A stretch of DNA of 64,000 nt from Macrococcoides canis (GTDB lineage: Bacteria > Bacillota > Bacilli > Staphylococcales > Staphylococcaceae): contig NZ_CP021059.1 in NCBI RefSeq assembly GCF_002119805.1, forward strand, positions 1,984,001-2,048,000, in the 5' to 3' direction. The translations under genes were made by a program, and so were the position numbers. Shown here one piece after another: positions 15,923-26,106 of this stretch (within the stretch, counting starts at the first letter, position 1; the number at the start of each line of letters is the position of its first letter). Below the pieces are notes generated by a model that was not told the DNA's origin, made no database searches, and worked only from the letters and a program-made list of their open reading frames with translations.

Positions 15923-16760
15923 TTTTATTGTTAATTAAAAATGTACCAATAATTACAAATATCAAGCCGATGATGGCATTGGGTTCAAGTATGTTTCTAA
16001 AAATCATATAATCTAAAATCGCTGTAATACCAGGAATAAAATAAAACAAACTCGTAACTTTTACAAGTTCACCTTTTCTAATCATGTAATACAGTAAGAA
16101 TGTTGCAAATATTGATATAACCACTGACATCCAAATTAACGCGATGATAAATTCATAATGCCATTCCACTTCATATTTTCCAAAGAAAACAATAAATACT
16201 GTATAAAACAATAAGCTGATTATACTTTGAATAAATAGATTCATAGGCATTGATATTGTTAATTTCTTTTGTGTTATCGTTCCGACTGTTATCGATACCA
16301 TCGCAATTACACCGCAAAATATTCCGAGAATTGAAATTTGATTATTAAATGCTGAAGTATATACTACAATGATTAAACCTGCAAATCCAAATAATAAACC
16401 AATCCATTGTACTTTACTAATATTTTTATTTGAAATTATTGCGGTAATAATAGGCTGTATACCTAAAATAATTGATAATAATCCTGGTGTAATCCCCTTA
16501 CTTAATGAAATAAAGAAAAAGGTTTGATATATCGTTTGTTGTAATAAAGCGGTGCCGATGACGATTGGTATATTTCTCTTATTGAATTCCAAAGGATATT
16601 TCCAGCAGATTAATATCATCATTATAAGAATGGTCGCGATTAAATATCTTAAAAATAAAAATGAAAATGGATTTGTATATTTTAATCCTAAATGAACAGC
16701 AAGTGTTCCACTACTCCATAACAACAAGAAAATTAATGGCATTATTCTACTTTTTTTCAA
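15906..16760 (-). CDS. EamA/DMT-superfamily transporter
   Basis: About 284 residues and ten membrane helices in two EamA repeats. Opens MKKSRIMPLIFLLLWSSGT. The TTG at 16760 is preferred because AAGGAG lies about 10 nt upstream; two GTG codons at 16769 and 16766 are too close to it. DMT exporters move small metabolites such as amino acids. It is divergent from a LysR gene, which likely controls it, and convergent with LysE. Substrate unknown. Confidence 0.78.
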   Translation of the reverse strand: MKKSRIMPLIFLLLWSSGTLAVHLGLKYTNPFSFLFLRYLIATILIMMILICWKYPLEFNKRNIPIVIGTALLQQTIYQTFFFISLSKGITPGLLSIILGIQPIITAIISNKNISKVQWIGLLFGFAGLIIVVYTSAFNNQISILGIFCGVIAMVSITVGTITQKKLTISMPMNLFIQSIISLLFYTVFIVFFGKYEVEWHYEFIIALIWMSVVISIFATFLLYYMIRKGELVKVTSLFYFIPGITAILDYMIFRNILEPNAIIGLIFVIIGTFLINNKIKLSR

Positions 16761-16795
16761 CCTCACCACGCTCCTTAATTAAATTATATTCATTT

Positions 16796-16808
16796 TCAAT
16801 CTATTTGA
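16796..16808. promoter_or_regulatory. LysR-type T-N11-A box
   Basis: TCAATCTATTTGA lies within a larger TTCAA-N5-TTGAA inverted repeat (16795-16809) in the divergent gap between the DMT and LysR genes. It is a candidate site for the LysR protein. Confidence 0.45.
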
Positions 16809-16858
16809 ATAATTGATAAAATTAATTAAAAATATCTATAATTTTGATAAGGAGATTT

Positions 16859-17713
16859 ATGGAATTAAGACAACTTATTACTTTCAAGACTATTGCAGAA
16901 ACAGGAAGCTTCACAAAGACATCCGAAAAACTCGGATATGCACAATCTTCGATAACTACTCATATATTGAATTTAGAGGAAGAATTAGGATTTTCATTAT
17001 TTGATCGTTTAGGGAAAAATATAATTTTAAATCATAACGGAGAAAGAATCTTGTCTCACGCTGATAAGATTATAAAAGAAATAGAGCTTATTAAAGCTCA
17101 TCAAATATCTCCCGAGGAAATTACAGGAACATTAAAAATAGGAGCACCAGAAGCCATATTAAGCTATCGCTTGCCATCTATATTAAAAAAATATAAATCC
17201 CTATATCCTAAAATAAAAATCGATTTAAAACATATTAGCCCAAATGATATTTTTCAAGAACTGTCACAAGGTCACTTAGATATCGCATTTATAATATGTG
17301 ACGAGCCTCAAATTAAAGATATTCAATCTATAAAATTCTGTGATGAAGAACTGAAGTTAATTTCTAACAGATCTATGGATATAAGTAACATCGAAACATT
17401 ATTAGAAACTAATAATATAATATTCACTGAAATTGGTTGTTACTATAGAAGCGCTTTCGAAAGAATACTAAACCAATATTCAATTATGCCATCTGAGACA
17501 ATGACACTTGATAATATAGAGAGCATTAAGCAATGTGTAATTAATGATCTCGGCATCTCAGTATTACCACTTATTGCGATTCAAAATGAAATTAATAATA
17601 AACAATTATATTCATTTACCTTGCCATCAAAGATATCAAGTCACATCCTATATCACAAAAACAAAACAATGACACCAGCCATACAAGCATTTATAAAGAT
17701 TTTAACAAGCTGA
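16859..17713 (+). CDS. LysR-family transcriptional regulator
   Basis: 284 residues from the ATG after AAGGAGA. N-terminal HTH (MELRQLITFKTIAETGSFTKTSEKLGYAQSSITTHILNLEEELGFSLFDRLGK) is followed by a LysR substrate-binding domain with the two-lobed pattern from about 90 to 280. It is transcribed away from the DMT transporter gene, the classical layout for a regulator and its target. Effector unknown. Confidence 0.88.
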   Translation: MELRQLITFKTIAETGSFTKTSEKLGYAQSSITTHILNLEEELGFSLFDRLGKNIILNHNGERILSHADKIIKEIELIKAHQISPEEITGTLKIGAPEAILSYRLPSILKKYKSLYPKIKIDLKHISPNDIFQELSQGHLDIAFIICDEPQIKDIQSIKFCDEELKLISNRSMDISNIETLLETNNIIFTEIGCYYRSAFERILNQYSIMPSETMTLDNIESIKQCVINDLGISVLPLIAIQNEINNKQLYSFTLPSKISSHILYHKNKTMTPAIQAFIKILTS

Positions 17714-17731
17714 ATATGTTATATCTCACCT

Positions 17732-17771
17732 AAAAGTCGGTAAATCTATATTTTAACCGGCTTTTCTTTTA
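17732..17771 (+). terminator. terminator of the LysR gene
   Basis: AAAAGTCGGT (17732-17741) pairs with ACCGGCTTTT (17756-17765), followed by CTTTTAT. Confidence 0.8.
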
Positions 17772-17789
17772 TATAAGATATATCAGTTT

Positions 17790-18418
17790 GTCTGGTTTAA
17801 TTTATTTATTTGGATTATCGGCGGGCTATTTTTTGGTTTATCTATGTATTTCATCGGAAAAATGAAGTTAAAAAAAGCTACTGAAGATGAGGTGGAATGA
17901 TGTATACAATAAACGAAAAATTAATGAAACGTAATGTAGGTTACGCTAATGCACGAGATGAATATCAGAAATCAGTAATCGTTAAATTTCTGGCTCAATG
18001 TACTGTTATTAGTTTTTATCTCTTACTTACGACATGTTTCATTAGTTTAATAAGTGATGTACTATTTAAACGATTATCTATTGCTACTCCTTTACTTTTT
18101 CTATTGTTTCTTTTTGTATTTATTTATATTGCGCTCTTAAGCAATAAACTGATTAAGTCAATGCATAGTCAATATGTGGAGGTTTATGACGCATCACAAT
18201 ATAATCTTTTCATTAAATCGTTAAAGTTAAAGAGTTTACACATATTTATTTCTCTAGTACTATCTAGTCTTATATATGAATTATATATCGGACATTTATT
18301 TTTTGAGAAACCAATTATGCTAGATTTATTTGATGTATTAGGAGCAGTTGCTCAAGCATCGATACTTACAATCGCACTCTACTTTTTAGGTAAGTTGATG
18401 ATAAGCAGAAAGTTTTAA
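17790..18418 (+). pseudogene. broken membrane-protein gene (DUF3169-like), N-terminus lost and frame shifted
   Basis: From about 17790 one frame without any start codon reads FVWFNLFIWIIGGLFFGLSM, then YFIGKMKLKKATEDEVE, and stops at TGA (17897-17899). A second frame opens at 17897 and gives 173 residues, MMYTINEKLMKRNVGYANARDEYQ..., with four membrane helices. Joined, they look like one DUF3169-type membrane protein whose first helix is missing and whose frame changes near 17895. No promoter or ribosome site serves the first part, although GAGGTGG precedes the second ATG. The 17897-18418 frame might still be translated. Confidence 0.55.
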
Positions 18419-18439
18419 TCAGGATAGAGAATGAACAAA

Positions 18440-18648
18440 AACAACGTGTATTGAATGAACATTCTAACGGGATACTTAGACGCAGTGGATTAGATAAAGA
18501 ATTAGACTTTAATTCAGTCACTGATGATCATATCATTAGTGTTGCACAAAATAATAATCATCGTCCCAGAAAATCGCTGGGCTATAAAACACCATTGGAA
18601 GTATTCATGAGTTTCATCGAAGATGAGAAATTGTCTAGCTTATTTTGA
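18440..18648 (+). pseudogene. IS30-family transposase, C-terminal fragment
   Basis: About 65 residues: NEHSNGILRRSGLDKELDFNSVTDDHI, then NNHRPRKSLGYKTPLEVF. These match the end of IS30 transposases, including the conserved Glu-Asn-NG region of the DDE domain and the 'RPRK.LGYKTP.EVF' tail. The first two thirds of the gene are absent, and no terminal inverted repeat was found upstream. It marks an old insertion and deletion next to the broken membrane gene. Confidence 0.75.
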
Positions 18649-18690
18649 CAAACGAAATTTAAATAAAAAATAAAAGAATACAGCACAATA

Positions 18691-18717
18691 CAAGAAAATT
18701 TTAAAATCATTTTCTTG
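18691..18717. terminator. weak hairpin after the siderophore permease operon
   Basis: CAAGAAAAT (18691-18699) and ATTTTCTTG (18709-18717), 9-bp A/T-rich stem 29 bp past the permease stop. Possible terminator or IS30 scar. Confidence 0.45.
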
Positions 18718-18745
18718 TCATTGCCCGGATTCCCCTAAATAACCC

Positions 18746-19735
18746 TTAAACTTTCTTAAATCTCTTACTGAATAATAAATACATAAAGAATGGCGCTCCA
18801 ATCAGCGCAGTAAATACACCTGCTGGTATTTCCACAGGCAGGAATAACGTTCTGCCTATTAAATCACTCATTAGCACTATCACGCTACCAATCACACCAC
18901 TCGTAAATAAAAATTCTATAAATGATTGATGCTTCACCTTCTTTGCGATGTGCGGTGCGATTAAACCAACGAACTGAATTCCGCCTACGAAGCTTACACT
19001 TATTGCCGTAAGGATACTGACACAAACAAGCGTCAATATTGTCATACTTTGATAACTTAATCCTAATCCATGTGACATGCTGTAACCTAACTGATGAATA
19101 TCCAGATGCCTCGTATAATATGCCATCACAATCATAACGATGATGATGATAAGCGTTATGACAATAACTTGATAATATTCAGCGAGATGTACAGAACCTG
19201 TAATCCATATTTGAGCCTGCGCACTTCTTTTATTAGAAGACATAATAAGAAACATTATTATCCCCTGAAAGCAGATATTCATGCAGATACCAAGCAGTAT
19301 AAGACGTTCCTTTAAGAACGTGCGCTTTAATGCAAAGCGATATAACACGAGTGTAACGATAACTGCACCAATTATAGACGCGATACTTTGAAACGCAATC
19401 GGAAATAATAATTGTTCAGTCGCAGTTGTCAGTATAATTAAGAAGAATAAACTACCGACGACCGCTCCTTGTGAAATCCCGATAACGTCAGGTGAAGCCA
19501 GTTCATTTTTAGTAATTCTCTGCAACAAACATCCGGCTACACCAAGCGCTGCACCTGCTATTATAGCAAGCAGTACTCTCGGTAAACGCAGCGAGCGAAT
19601 AATTAAATTCGTATACGTATCACTCTGACCCGCAAAACTTTTTATGATTTCAACCGGATGAATGAAACCATCACCAAACATCAGTCCAATCATCATTACA
19701 AGCAGCAGCAATATGATATTCACGATATATTTCAT
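18746..19735 (-). CDS. iron-siderophore ABC transporter permease (FecCD family), second subunit
   Basis: 329 residues, about nine membrane helices. The core motifs GLMFGDGFIHP, RLPRVLLAIIAGAALGVAGCLLQ and VSFVGGIQFVGLIAPHIAKKV are those of BtuC/FecCD permeases. Its start overlaps the stop of the first permease by 4 bp. Together the two permeases should form a heterodimer that imports Fe(III)-siderophore delivered by the lipoprotein at 20717-21664. No ATPase gene is in the operon; a shared FhuC-type ATPase elsewhere is expected, as for SirABC in Staphylococcus aureus. Confidence 0.88.
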   Translation of the reverse strand: MKYIVNIILLLLVMMIGLMFGDGFIHPVEIIKSFAGQSDTYTNLIIRSLRLPRVLLAIIAGAALGVAGCLLQRITKNELASPDVIGISQGAVVGSLFFLIILTTATEQLLFPIAFQSIASIIGAVIVTLVLYRFALKRTFLKERLILLGICMNICFQGIIMFLIMSSNKRSAQAQIWITGSVHLAEYYQVIVITLIIIIVMIVMAYYTRHLDIHQLGYSMSHGLGLSYQSMTILTLVCVSILTAISVSFVGGIQFVGLIAPHIAKKVKHQSFIEFLFTSGVIGSVIVLMSDLIGRTLFLPVEIPAGVFTALIGAPFFMYLLFSKRFKKV

Positions 19736-20727
19736 GACATCTGCTCCTTACGCTTAAGAATCAAATAGAAGAATATCGGTGAACCTATCATCGCTGTTGC
19801 AATTCCAACCGGTATTTCCTGAGGAAATAACAGATAACGGCTCAGTATATCACTTGTAACGAGTAATACTGCACCGATTAGTCCAGCAGCTGGTAACAGC
19901 ACAATATGATTATGGCTTGAAATCATCATTTTCGTAATGTGGGGTGTAATCAGACCAATAAATGCAATCGGTCCCGCAATTGCAACAGATGCCCCACTGA
20001 GTAAAGCGACACTCAGCATCGTAATAAACTTTATTCGGAGTATATTACCGCCGACCGATTTTAATGTCGTATCTTCCAGATAATACACATTCAAATTCTT
20101 AATGTTATAAATCGTAAGCATAAGTCCAATAACAATAAACGGCCATAAATGCTTGAGTATCGATAACTTCTTATTGCTTACCGCACCACTTAACCAATAG
20201 ATTACTTGTTCAATTGCTGATTCATTGTAAATGAGTAACCCTTGTGTTGCAGCCATACAAAAAGCACTAATACTTGCACCAAACAACGTAAGTTCCATTA
20301 TTGATAACGGTCTAACCGGTACTGTCGTTGCTCCGACAATCATCGCAGCAACAACACATGCACCGATAAATGCGATAGCACTTAATTGAAACGTTCCATT
20401 AATACTAAATATGACTATTGCAATAACAACAAATAAACTCGCACCACTATTCACACCCATAATCCCCGGACTTGCATATGGATTGCGTGTCACTGTCTGA
20501 ATGAGTACACCACTTATCCCGAGCATTAGCCCAATCAGTGCTGCTAGAAGCGTTCTTGGCAATCTTAAGCTCATAAGAATATTGTGTTCGTCAATGTGCT
20601 GTTTTTGAAAAAATACATGAAACACATCTGACACAGTAAAAACTTTATAACCAAACATTAAACTGCATATCATACTGACAATTAACAGCAATGAAAGTAA
20701 AACTAATTTTATGCCATTACTTTGCAC
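19732..20727 (-). CDS. iron-siderophore ABC transporter permease (FecCD family), first subunit
   Basis: 331 residues, about nine membrane helices. RLPRTLLAALIGLMLGISGVLIQTVTRNPYASPGIMGVNSGA and GPIAFIGLITPHITKMMI are diagnostic for FecCD permeases. The start lies 11 bp inside the binding-protein gene and the end overlaps the second permease, so all three genes are translationally linked. The order (binding protein, permease, permease) is that of sirABC. Substrate: a hydroxycarboxylate-type siderophore is plausible by resemblance of the binding protein. Confidence 0.88.
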   Translation of the reverse strand: MQSNGIKLVLLSLLLIVSMICSLMFGYKVFTVSDVFHVFFQKQHIDEHNILMSLRLPRTLLAALIGLMLGISGVLIQTVTRNPYASPGIMGVNSGASLFVVIAIVIFSINGTFQLSAIAFIGACVVAAMIVGATTVPVRPLSIMELTLFGASISAFCMAATQGLLIYNESAIEQVIYWLSGAVSNKKLSILKHLWPFIVIGLMLTIYNIKNLNVYYLEDTTLKSVGGNILRIKFITMLSVALLSGASVAIAGPIAFIGLITPHITKMMISSHNHIVLLPAAGLIGAVLLVTSDILSRYLLFPQEIPVGIATAMIGSPIFFYLILKRKEQMS

Positions 20728-21664
20728 TTAATATTTTGTCCTTTAAATCATCAAGCATCATATGTGCTGATAATACACCACCTGAAGTGTTCCAGATTGA
20801 GTCGTTAACTTTCATTGCATGGTTTTGTTTAGAAGCATTTAATGCTTTGAATGCAGGGTCGTTAACCCATTCTTTTTCTATAGCTGTAATATCTTCTTTC
20901 GGTGTATTAAAGGTGAAGTAGAATAAGTAATCACCATCCATCGCGCTAATACGCTCTTTCGTTAAACCTTTTTCTGCAAAATCATTTTTATCCTGACCTT
21001 TAGGACGCTTTAAACCTACTTCATCTAAAATAACGCCAAAGAATGTATCTTTATGATATATTCTTACATCACCCGGCATAAAACGAACCATCGAGATTTC
21101 TGAATTAACTTTGTCACCTAAAGCTTGGCGTGTTTTATCAACATGATTCGTGTAATCAGCTAACACTTCTTTACCTTTATCTTCTTTGTTTACAGCTTTC
21201 GTGTATAACTTGAAGTTCTTTTTCCAATCGCCACGTAATTCTTCAGAGAATACAGTTGGTGCTATCGCTGATAACTTTTTATATTGTGCTTCTTGTCTGA
21301 ATTTGTTACCTATAATTAAATCTGGTTTTAGCTTAACAATACGCTCAATATTGATTTCACTTTCATTGCCGACCGGTTCGATACCTTTATATTTAACCTT
21401 TAAATGATCATACCAAGGATCTCCAGCGTAAGAATTTGCTGCTCCGACAGGTTTTACACCTAATGCAACAAGCGCTTCAGTACCTTCATTCGTTAATACG
21501 ACCACACGCTTCGGATCTTTCGGTACTTCAGTTGTACCCATAGCATGTTTAATAGAAATCGTATCCTTTGAACTGTCTTTCTTCTCTTCCTTTGATGCAG
21601 ATGGATTACCACATGCAGCAAGTAATGTGATAAACGCGATGAATAATATGTATAGCTTCTTCAT
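20717..21664 (-). CDS. iron-siderophore substrate-binding lipoprotein (SirA-like)
   Basis: 315 residues. Signal peptide with lipobox LLAAC (Cys18), then a type III periplasmic-binding fold. The N-terminal domain begins ISIKHAMGTTEVPKDPKRVV, very like SirA (staphyloferrin B receptor) and related YfiY-type receptors. Other family marks are INIERIVKLKPDLIIGNKF and the long linker helix. It captures an Fe(III)-siderophore outside the membrane for the permeases downstream. A Fur box sits 20 bp upstream of its start. Confidence 0.85.
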   Translation of the reverse strand: MKKLYILFIAFITLLAACGNPSASKEEKKDSSKDTISIKHAMGTTEVPKDPKRVVVLTNEGTEALVALGVKPVGAANSYAGDPWYDHLKVKYKGIEPVGNESEINIERIVKLKPDLIIGNKFRQEAQYKKLSAIAPTVFSEELRGDWKKNFKLYTKAVNKEDKGKEVLADYTNHVDKTRQALGDKVNSEISMVRFMPGDVRIYHKDTFFGVILDEVGLKRPKGQDKNDFAEKGLTKERISAMDGDYLFYFTFNTPKEDITAIEKEWVNDPAFKALNASKQNHAMKVNDSIWNTSGGVLSAHMMLDDLKDKILSAK

Positions 21665-21683
21665 TCCTTAACCTCCTGTAATT

Positions 21684-21702
21684 GAGAATGATTATCATTG
21701 AT
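21684..21702 (-). promoter_or_regulatory. Fur box
   Basis: GAGAATGATTATCATTGAT matches the 19-bp Fur consensus GATAATGATTATCATTATC at 15 of 19 bases and lies just upstream of the siderophore-binding protein gene. It implies iron repression of the operon. Confidence 0.88.
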
Positions 21703-21832
21703 AACACTTCTCAAGTGTAAAGGTGACAAATCAAATTGTCAACGGATAATTGTACTTTTTTTAAGTACATGTTCATATGATTAGGCTGTACCTATATGGA
21801 AGTAGCTTTGTGCGTGGAAGATGTTAATCTAC

Positions 21833-22392
21833 TTGGCTCATGTTTTTATTTTATGAGCCAAATAGATTAACTTTGCTCCGATCTCAGGGGCATCTTGGCT
21901 CATGTTTTTATTTTATGAGCCAACTTGATTAACTTTGCTCTGATCTCAGAGGCATCTTGGCTCATGTTTTTATTTTATGAGCCAACTTGATTAACCTTAC
22001 TCTGATTTCAGGGGCATCTTGGCTCATGTTTTTATTTTATGAGCCAACTTGATTAACTTTGCTCTGATCTCAGAGGCATCTTGGCTCATGTTTTTATTTT
22101 ATGAGCCAACTTGATTAACTTTGCTCTGATCTCAGAAGCATCTTGGCTCGTGTTTTTTATTTACGAGCCACTTTGCTCATTTCAAAGGGGAACTCACACT
22201 TCAAGGTGGCTCATGTTTTTTATTTACGAGCCACTTCACTCACTTCAAAGGACTCTCACCTTTCAAGGTGGCTCGTGTTTTTATTTTACGAGCCACTTCG
22301 ACCTCTTCAAAGGACTCTCACACTTCAAGGTGGCTCGTGTTTTTATTTTACGAGCCACTTCAACCTCTTCAAAGGACTCTTACCCTTCAAGG
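21833..22392. repeat. tandem array of 62-bp hairpin units, left part
   Basis: Hairpin starts at 21835, 21897, 21959, 22021, 22083, 22145, 22208, 22270 and 22332, period 62 (one interval is 63). Type A units have stem GGCTCAT/ATGAGCC, type B units GGCTCGT/ACGAGCC, a compensatory change. The loop is T-rich (GTTTTTATTTT). The 37-bp spacers differ between types and hold a smaller palindrome (CTCTGATCTCAGAG in type A). The region is otherwise non-coding. Confidence 0.92.
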
Positions 22393-22400
22393 TGAAGTGC

Positions 22401-22438
22401 ACCCCTAAAGTTGAACCTTAAAATTCAACTTTAGGGGT
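22401..22438 (+). promoter_or_regulatory. IS left-end hairpin covering the orfA ribosome site
   Basis: Perfect 15-bp stem (22401-22415 / 22424-22438). The AGGGG that would serve the TTG start at 22446 is in the 3' arm. In read-through RNA from outside it should be hidden, a known self-protection device of IS elements. Confidence 0.7.
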
Positions 22439-22445
22439 GTTTATT

Positions 22446-22964
22446 TTGAATAAAAAGTATAATCTTGATTTTAAATTAAAACTAATCAAAGAATATAAAG
22501 AAGGAAATATTGGTTATGATTCATTAAGTAACAAATATGATATCGATCCTTCACAACTAAAAACATGGACTTACCAATTTGATACCTTCGGTATTGACGG
22601 CCTTATATCCAGTATGACCAGAAAGAAATATTCAACAGATGAAAAATTAAGAATCATTCAGTATAGAATTACTAATCAACTTTCATATAAAGAAACTGCT
22701 AGAATCTTTGAGATTACTAATCCTACTTTAATAGCTCAGTGGCAGATGAAATACAATCAATATGGTATCCTAGGTTTAGAATCAAAACCGAAGGGTCGTG
22801 CGTCTAAAACTATGAAAAATAAAGATGTTGATAACACTCGTTTAAACGAAAGTGAACGACAAGAATTAATACGCTTACGTGAAGAAAACAGGAGATTAGA
22901 AATCGCAATTGCTCTCGAAAAAAAGTTACAATCCTTAGCTCGAAAAAATCAAACAAAGAAATAG
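22446..22964 (+). CDS. IS150-group transposase OrfA (helix-turn-helix protein)
   Basis: 172 residues from a TTG start 8 nt after AGGGG; a GTG at 22437 overlaps that site. Two HTH units (YNLDFKLKLIKEYKEGNIGYDSL... and STDEKLRIIQYRITNQLSYKETARIFEI) are followed by a leucine-zipper-like helix (LNESERQELIRLREENRRLE) near the C-terminus. It binds the IS ends. A_AAA_AAG at 22919-22925 is in frame for a -1 slip into orfB to give the fused OrfAB transposase. Confidence 0.88.
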   Translation: MNKKYNLDFKLKLIKEYKEGNIGYDSLSNKYDIDPSQLKTWTYQFDTFGIDGLISSMTRKKYSTDEKLRIIQYRITNQLSYKETARIFEITNPTLIAQWQMKYNQYGILGLESKPKGRASKTMKNKDVDNTRLNESERQELIRLREENRRLEIAIALEKKLQSLARKNQTKK

Positions 22965-23029
22965 TAGCTGCTATTATCGAGTTATGGAATGAATCTAACT
23001 ATAAGTTAAAAGAAATATTATCAGTAGCT

Positions 23030-23839
23030 ATGATAGCGAAAAGTGTATACTATTATTGGAAATTACAACTTAGTGTCACTAAACATAAAGACAATTATTT
23101 AATTACTTTGATTAAAGAAATCATTAACAAACATAAAAATAGGATAGGTTATCGTACAGTAACCGACGAACTAAAAGAGTTAGGTTTTGTAGTTAACCAT
23201 AAAAAAGTTCTTAGAATAATGAGAGAAAATAATTTACTTTGTACAAAGTTTAAGCATAGAAATAGAACATATAAGTCGTACAAAGGCAAAGTTGGCAAAA
23301 CAGCTAAGAATAAATTAAATCGTAGATTCGTAACTAATCGCCCATATCAAAAATTACTTACTGATGTAACACAATTCAACATTAAAAATGGAACTAAGCT
23401 ATATCTTTCAACAATTTTTGATGTATGTTCGAAAGAGATTATTTCTTATTCAATTAGTAAGCGTCCAACATTGGAATTCGTTATGGAATCATTGTTAAAA
23501 GCAATTTGTGTAATTCCAGACCTTCCCTATAGAACTACAATCCATTCCGATCAAGGGTGGCAATATCAGCATAAATCTTGGGTACAAACCTTGAAAAAGA
23601 ATAGAATTATTCAAAGCATGTCTAGAAAAGGTAATTGTCTTGATAATTCTCCGATGGAGAATTTCTTTGGTATTTTAAAACAAGAAATGTTTTATGGAGA
23701 AACATTTGATTCTTATGATGAACTAGAAGAGGAGATTATTGACTATATGGAGTATTATAATTTAGTCAGAAAGAAGAGAAAATTAAAAAGCAAGACTCCT
23801 GTAGAATACAGAAATCTTGCTTTAATGAAAGTAGCTTAA
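23030..23839 (+). CDS. IS150-group transposase OrfB (DDE integrase domain)
   Basis: 269 residues from the first ATG, but the frame is open upstream through SNKEIVAAIIELWNESNYK, so the working product is probably the -1 frameshift OrfAB fusion. The rve/DDE triad is visible: Asp in LLTDVTQF, Asp in IHSDQGWQYQ, Glu in NSPMENFFG. An HTH_21 region (NRIGYRTVTDELKELGFVVNHKKVLRIMRE) precedes it. All catalytic residues are intact, so the element may be active. Confidence 0.9.
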   Translation: MIAKSVYYYWKLQLSVTKHKDNYLITLIKEIINKHKNRIGYRTVTDELKELGFVVNHKKVLRIMRENNLLCTKFKHRNRTYKSYKGKVGKTAKNKLNRRFVTNRPYQKLLTDVTQFNIKNGTKLYLSTIFDVCSKEIISYSISKRPTLEFVMESLLKAICVIPDLPYRTTIHSDQGWQYQHKSWVQTLKKNRIIQSMSRKGNCLDNSPMENFFGILKQEMFYGETFDSYDELEEEIIDYMEYYNLVRKKRKLKSKTPVEYRNLALMKVA

Positions 23840-23869
23840 TAAAAAGTTCAACTTTTTGGGTTCACTACA

Positions 23870-23960
23870 AGGTGGCTCGTGTTTTTATTTTACGAGCCAC
23901 TTCGCTCACTTCAAAGGACTCTCACCTTTCAAGGTGGCTCGTGTTTTTTATTTACGGGCC
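23870..23960. repeat. tandem array of 62-bp hairpin units, right part
   Basis: Two type B hairpins start at 23874 and 23936. Removing the IS and one copy of AGG restores the 62-bp phase with the unit at 22332, so this is the continuation of the array. Confidence 0.9.
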
Positions 23961-24005
23961 ACTTCACCTCAGCAACTACAACAGCATCCAATACTTCACT
24001 CAACC

Positions 24006-24050
24006 AAAAAAACACCATCCATCAATTCAAATGAATCGACGAATGGTGTT
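24006..24050 (-). terminator. groESL terminator
   Basis: Long hairpin AACACCAT... / ...ATGGTGTT (24011-24050) with minor mismatches; the minus-strand transcript then enters a U-run. Confidence 0.85.
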
Positions 24051-24060
24051 ATAAAGATTA

Positions 24061-25728
<1,668 letters not shown>

Positions 25729-26013
25729 TTATTCTACAATTGCGATAATATCTTCTTCTTTTAATACAATATAAGATTCTTCGCCAGTCTTAACTTCAGT
25801 ACCACCGAATGGTTCATACACTACACGGTCACCAACGTTAACACCAATCTCAACGCGTTCACCATTATCCAGGATGCGTCCTGTACCTACTGCAACTACA
25901 GTACCTTCATTTGTCTTCTCTTTTGCAGAGTCTGTTAAGACGATTCCGCTTGCTGTCGTTGTTTCTCTTTCAGTCTTTTCAATTACAACACGATTTCCAT
26001 ATGGCTTTAACAC
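25729..26013 (-). CDS. groES: co-chaperonin GroES (Hsp10)
   Basis: 94 residues: [37 protein letters not shown], with the mobile loop near residues 16-33, [15 protein letters not shown] and [13 protein letters not shown]. It caps GroEL during folding. First gene of the operon; a CIRCE element and a CtsR box lie 36-93 bp upstream, so HrcA and CtsR probably both repress it. Confidence 0.98.
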   Translation of the reverse strand: MLKPYGNRVVIEKTERETTTASGIVLTDSAKEKTNEGTVVAVGTGRILDNGERVEIGVNVGDRVVYEPFGGTEVKTGEESYIVLKEEDIIAIVE

Positions 26014-26048
26014 GATTGCTTCCTCCTTATAATCACATCAATGATTTG

Positions 26049-26075
26049 TTAGCACTCTCTTATATATAGTGCTAA
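26049..26075 (-). promoter_or_regulatory. CIRCE element (HrcA operator)
   Basis: TTAGCACTC-N9-TAGTGCTAA, one mismatch to the CIRCE consensus, upstream of groES. Confidence 0.93.
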
Positions 26076-26089
26076 TATAATTTTATAAT

Positions 26090-26106
26090 AATCAAAGAAG
26101 GTCAAA
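26090..26106 (-). promoter_or_regulatory. CtsR box overlapping the groES -35
   Basis: AATCAAA-GAA-GGTCAAA is a tandem heptad as recognised by CtsR (RGTCAAA-N3-RGTCAAA, one mismatch). Its complement supplies the -35 TTGACC. Confidence 0.75.

Larger units (their letters stand above)
22393..23869 (+). mobile_element. IS3-family (IS150-group) insertion sequence, apparently intact
   Basis: 1477 bp, bounded by TG...CA. Left end TGAAGTGCACCCCTAAAGTT matches the complement of the right end (TGTAGTGAACCCAAAAAGTT) with few mismatches. Flanks carry a 3-bp duplication AGG (22390-22392 and 23870-23872). It contains orfA and orfB with an A_AAA_AAG slippery site. The insertion splits the 62-bp array without losing its phase. 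Confidence 0.92.

Noticed and set aside
21833-23960. CRISPR array or coding repeats (open frames at about 22111-22421 and 23856-24284)
   Set aside because: Units are repeated as a whole with 62-bp period. Frames stay open only because 62-bp units are low in stops, and they lack ribosome sites and cross the hairpins.
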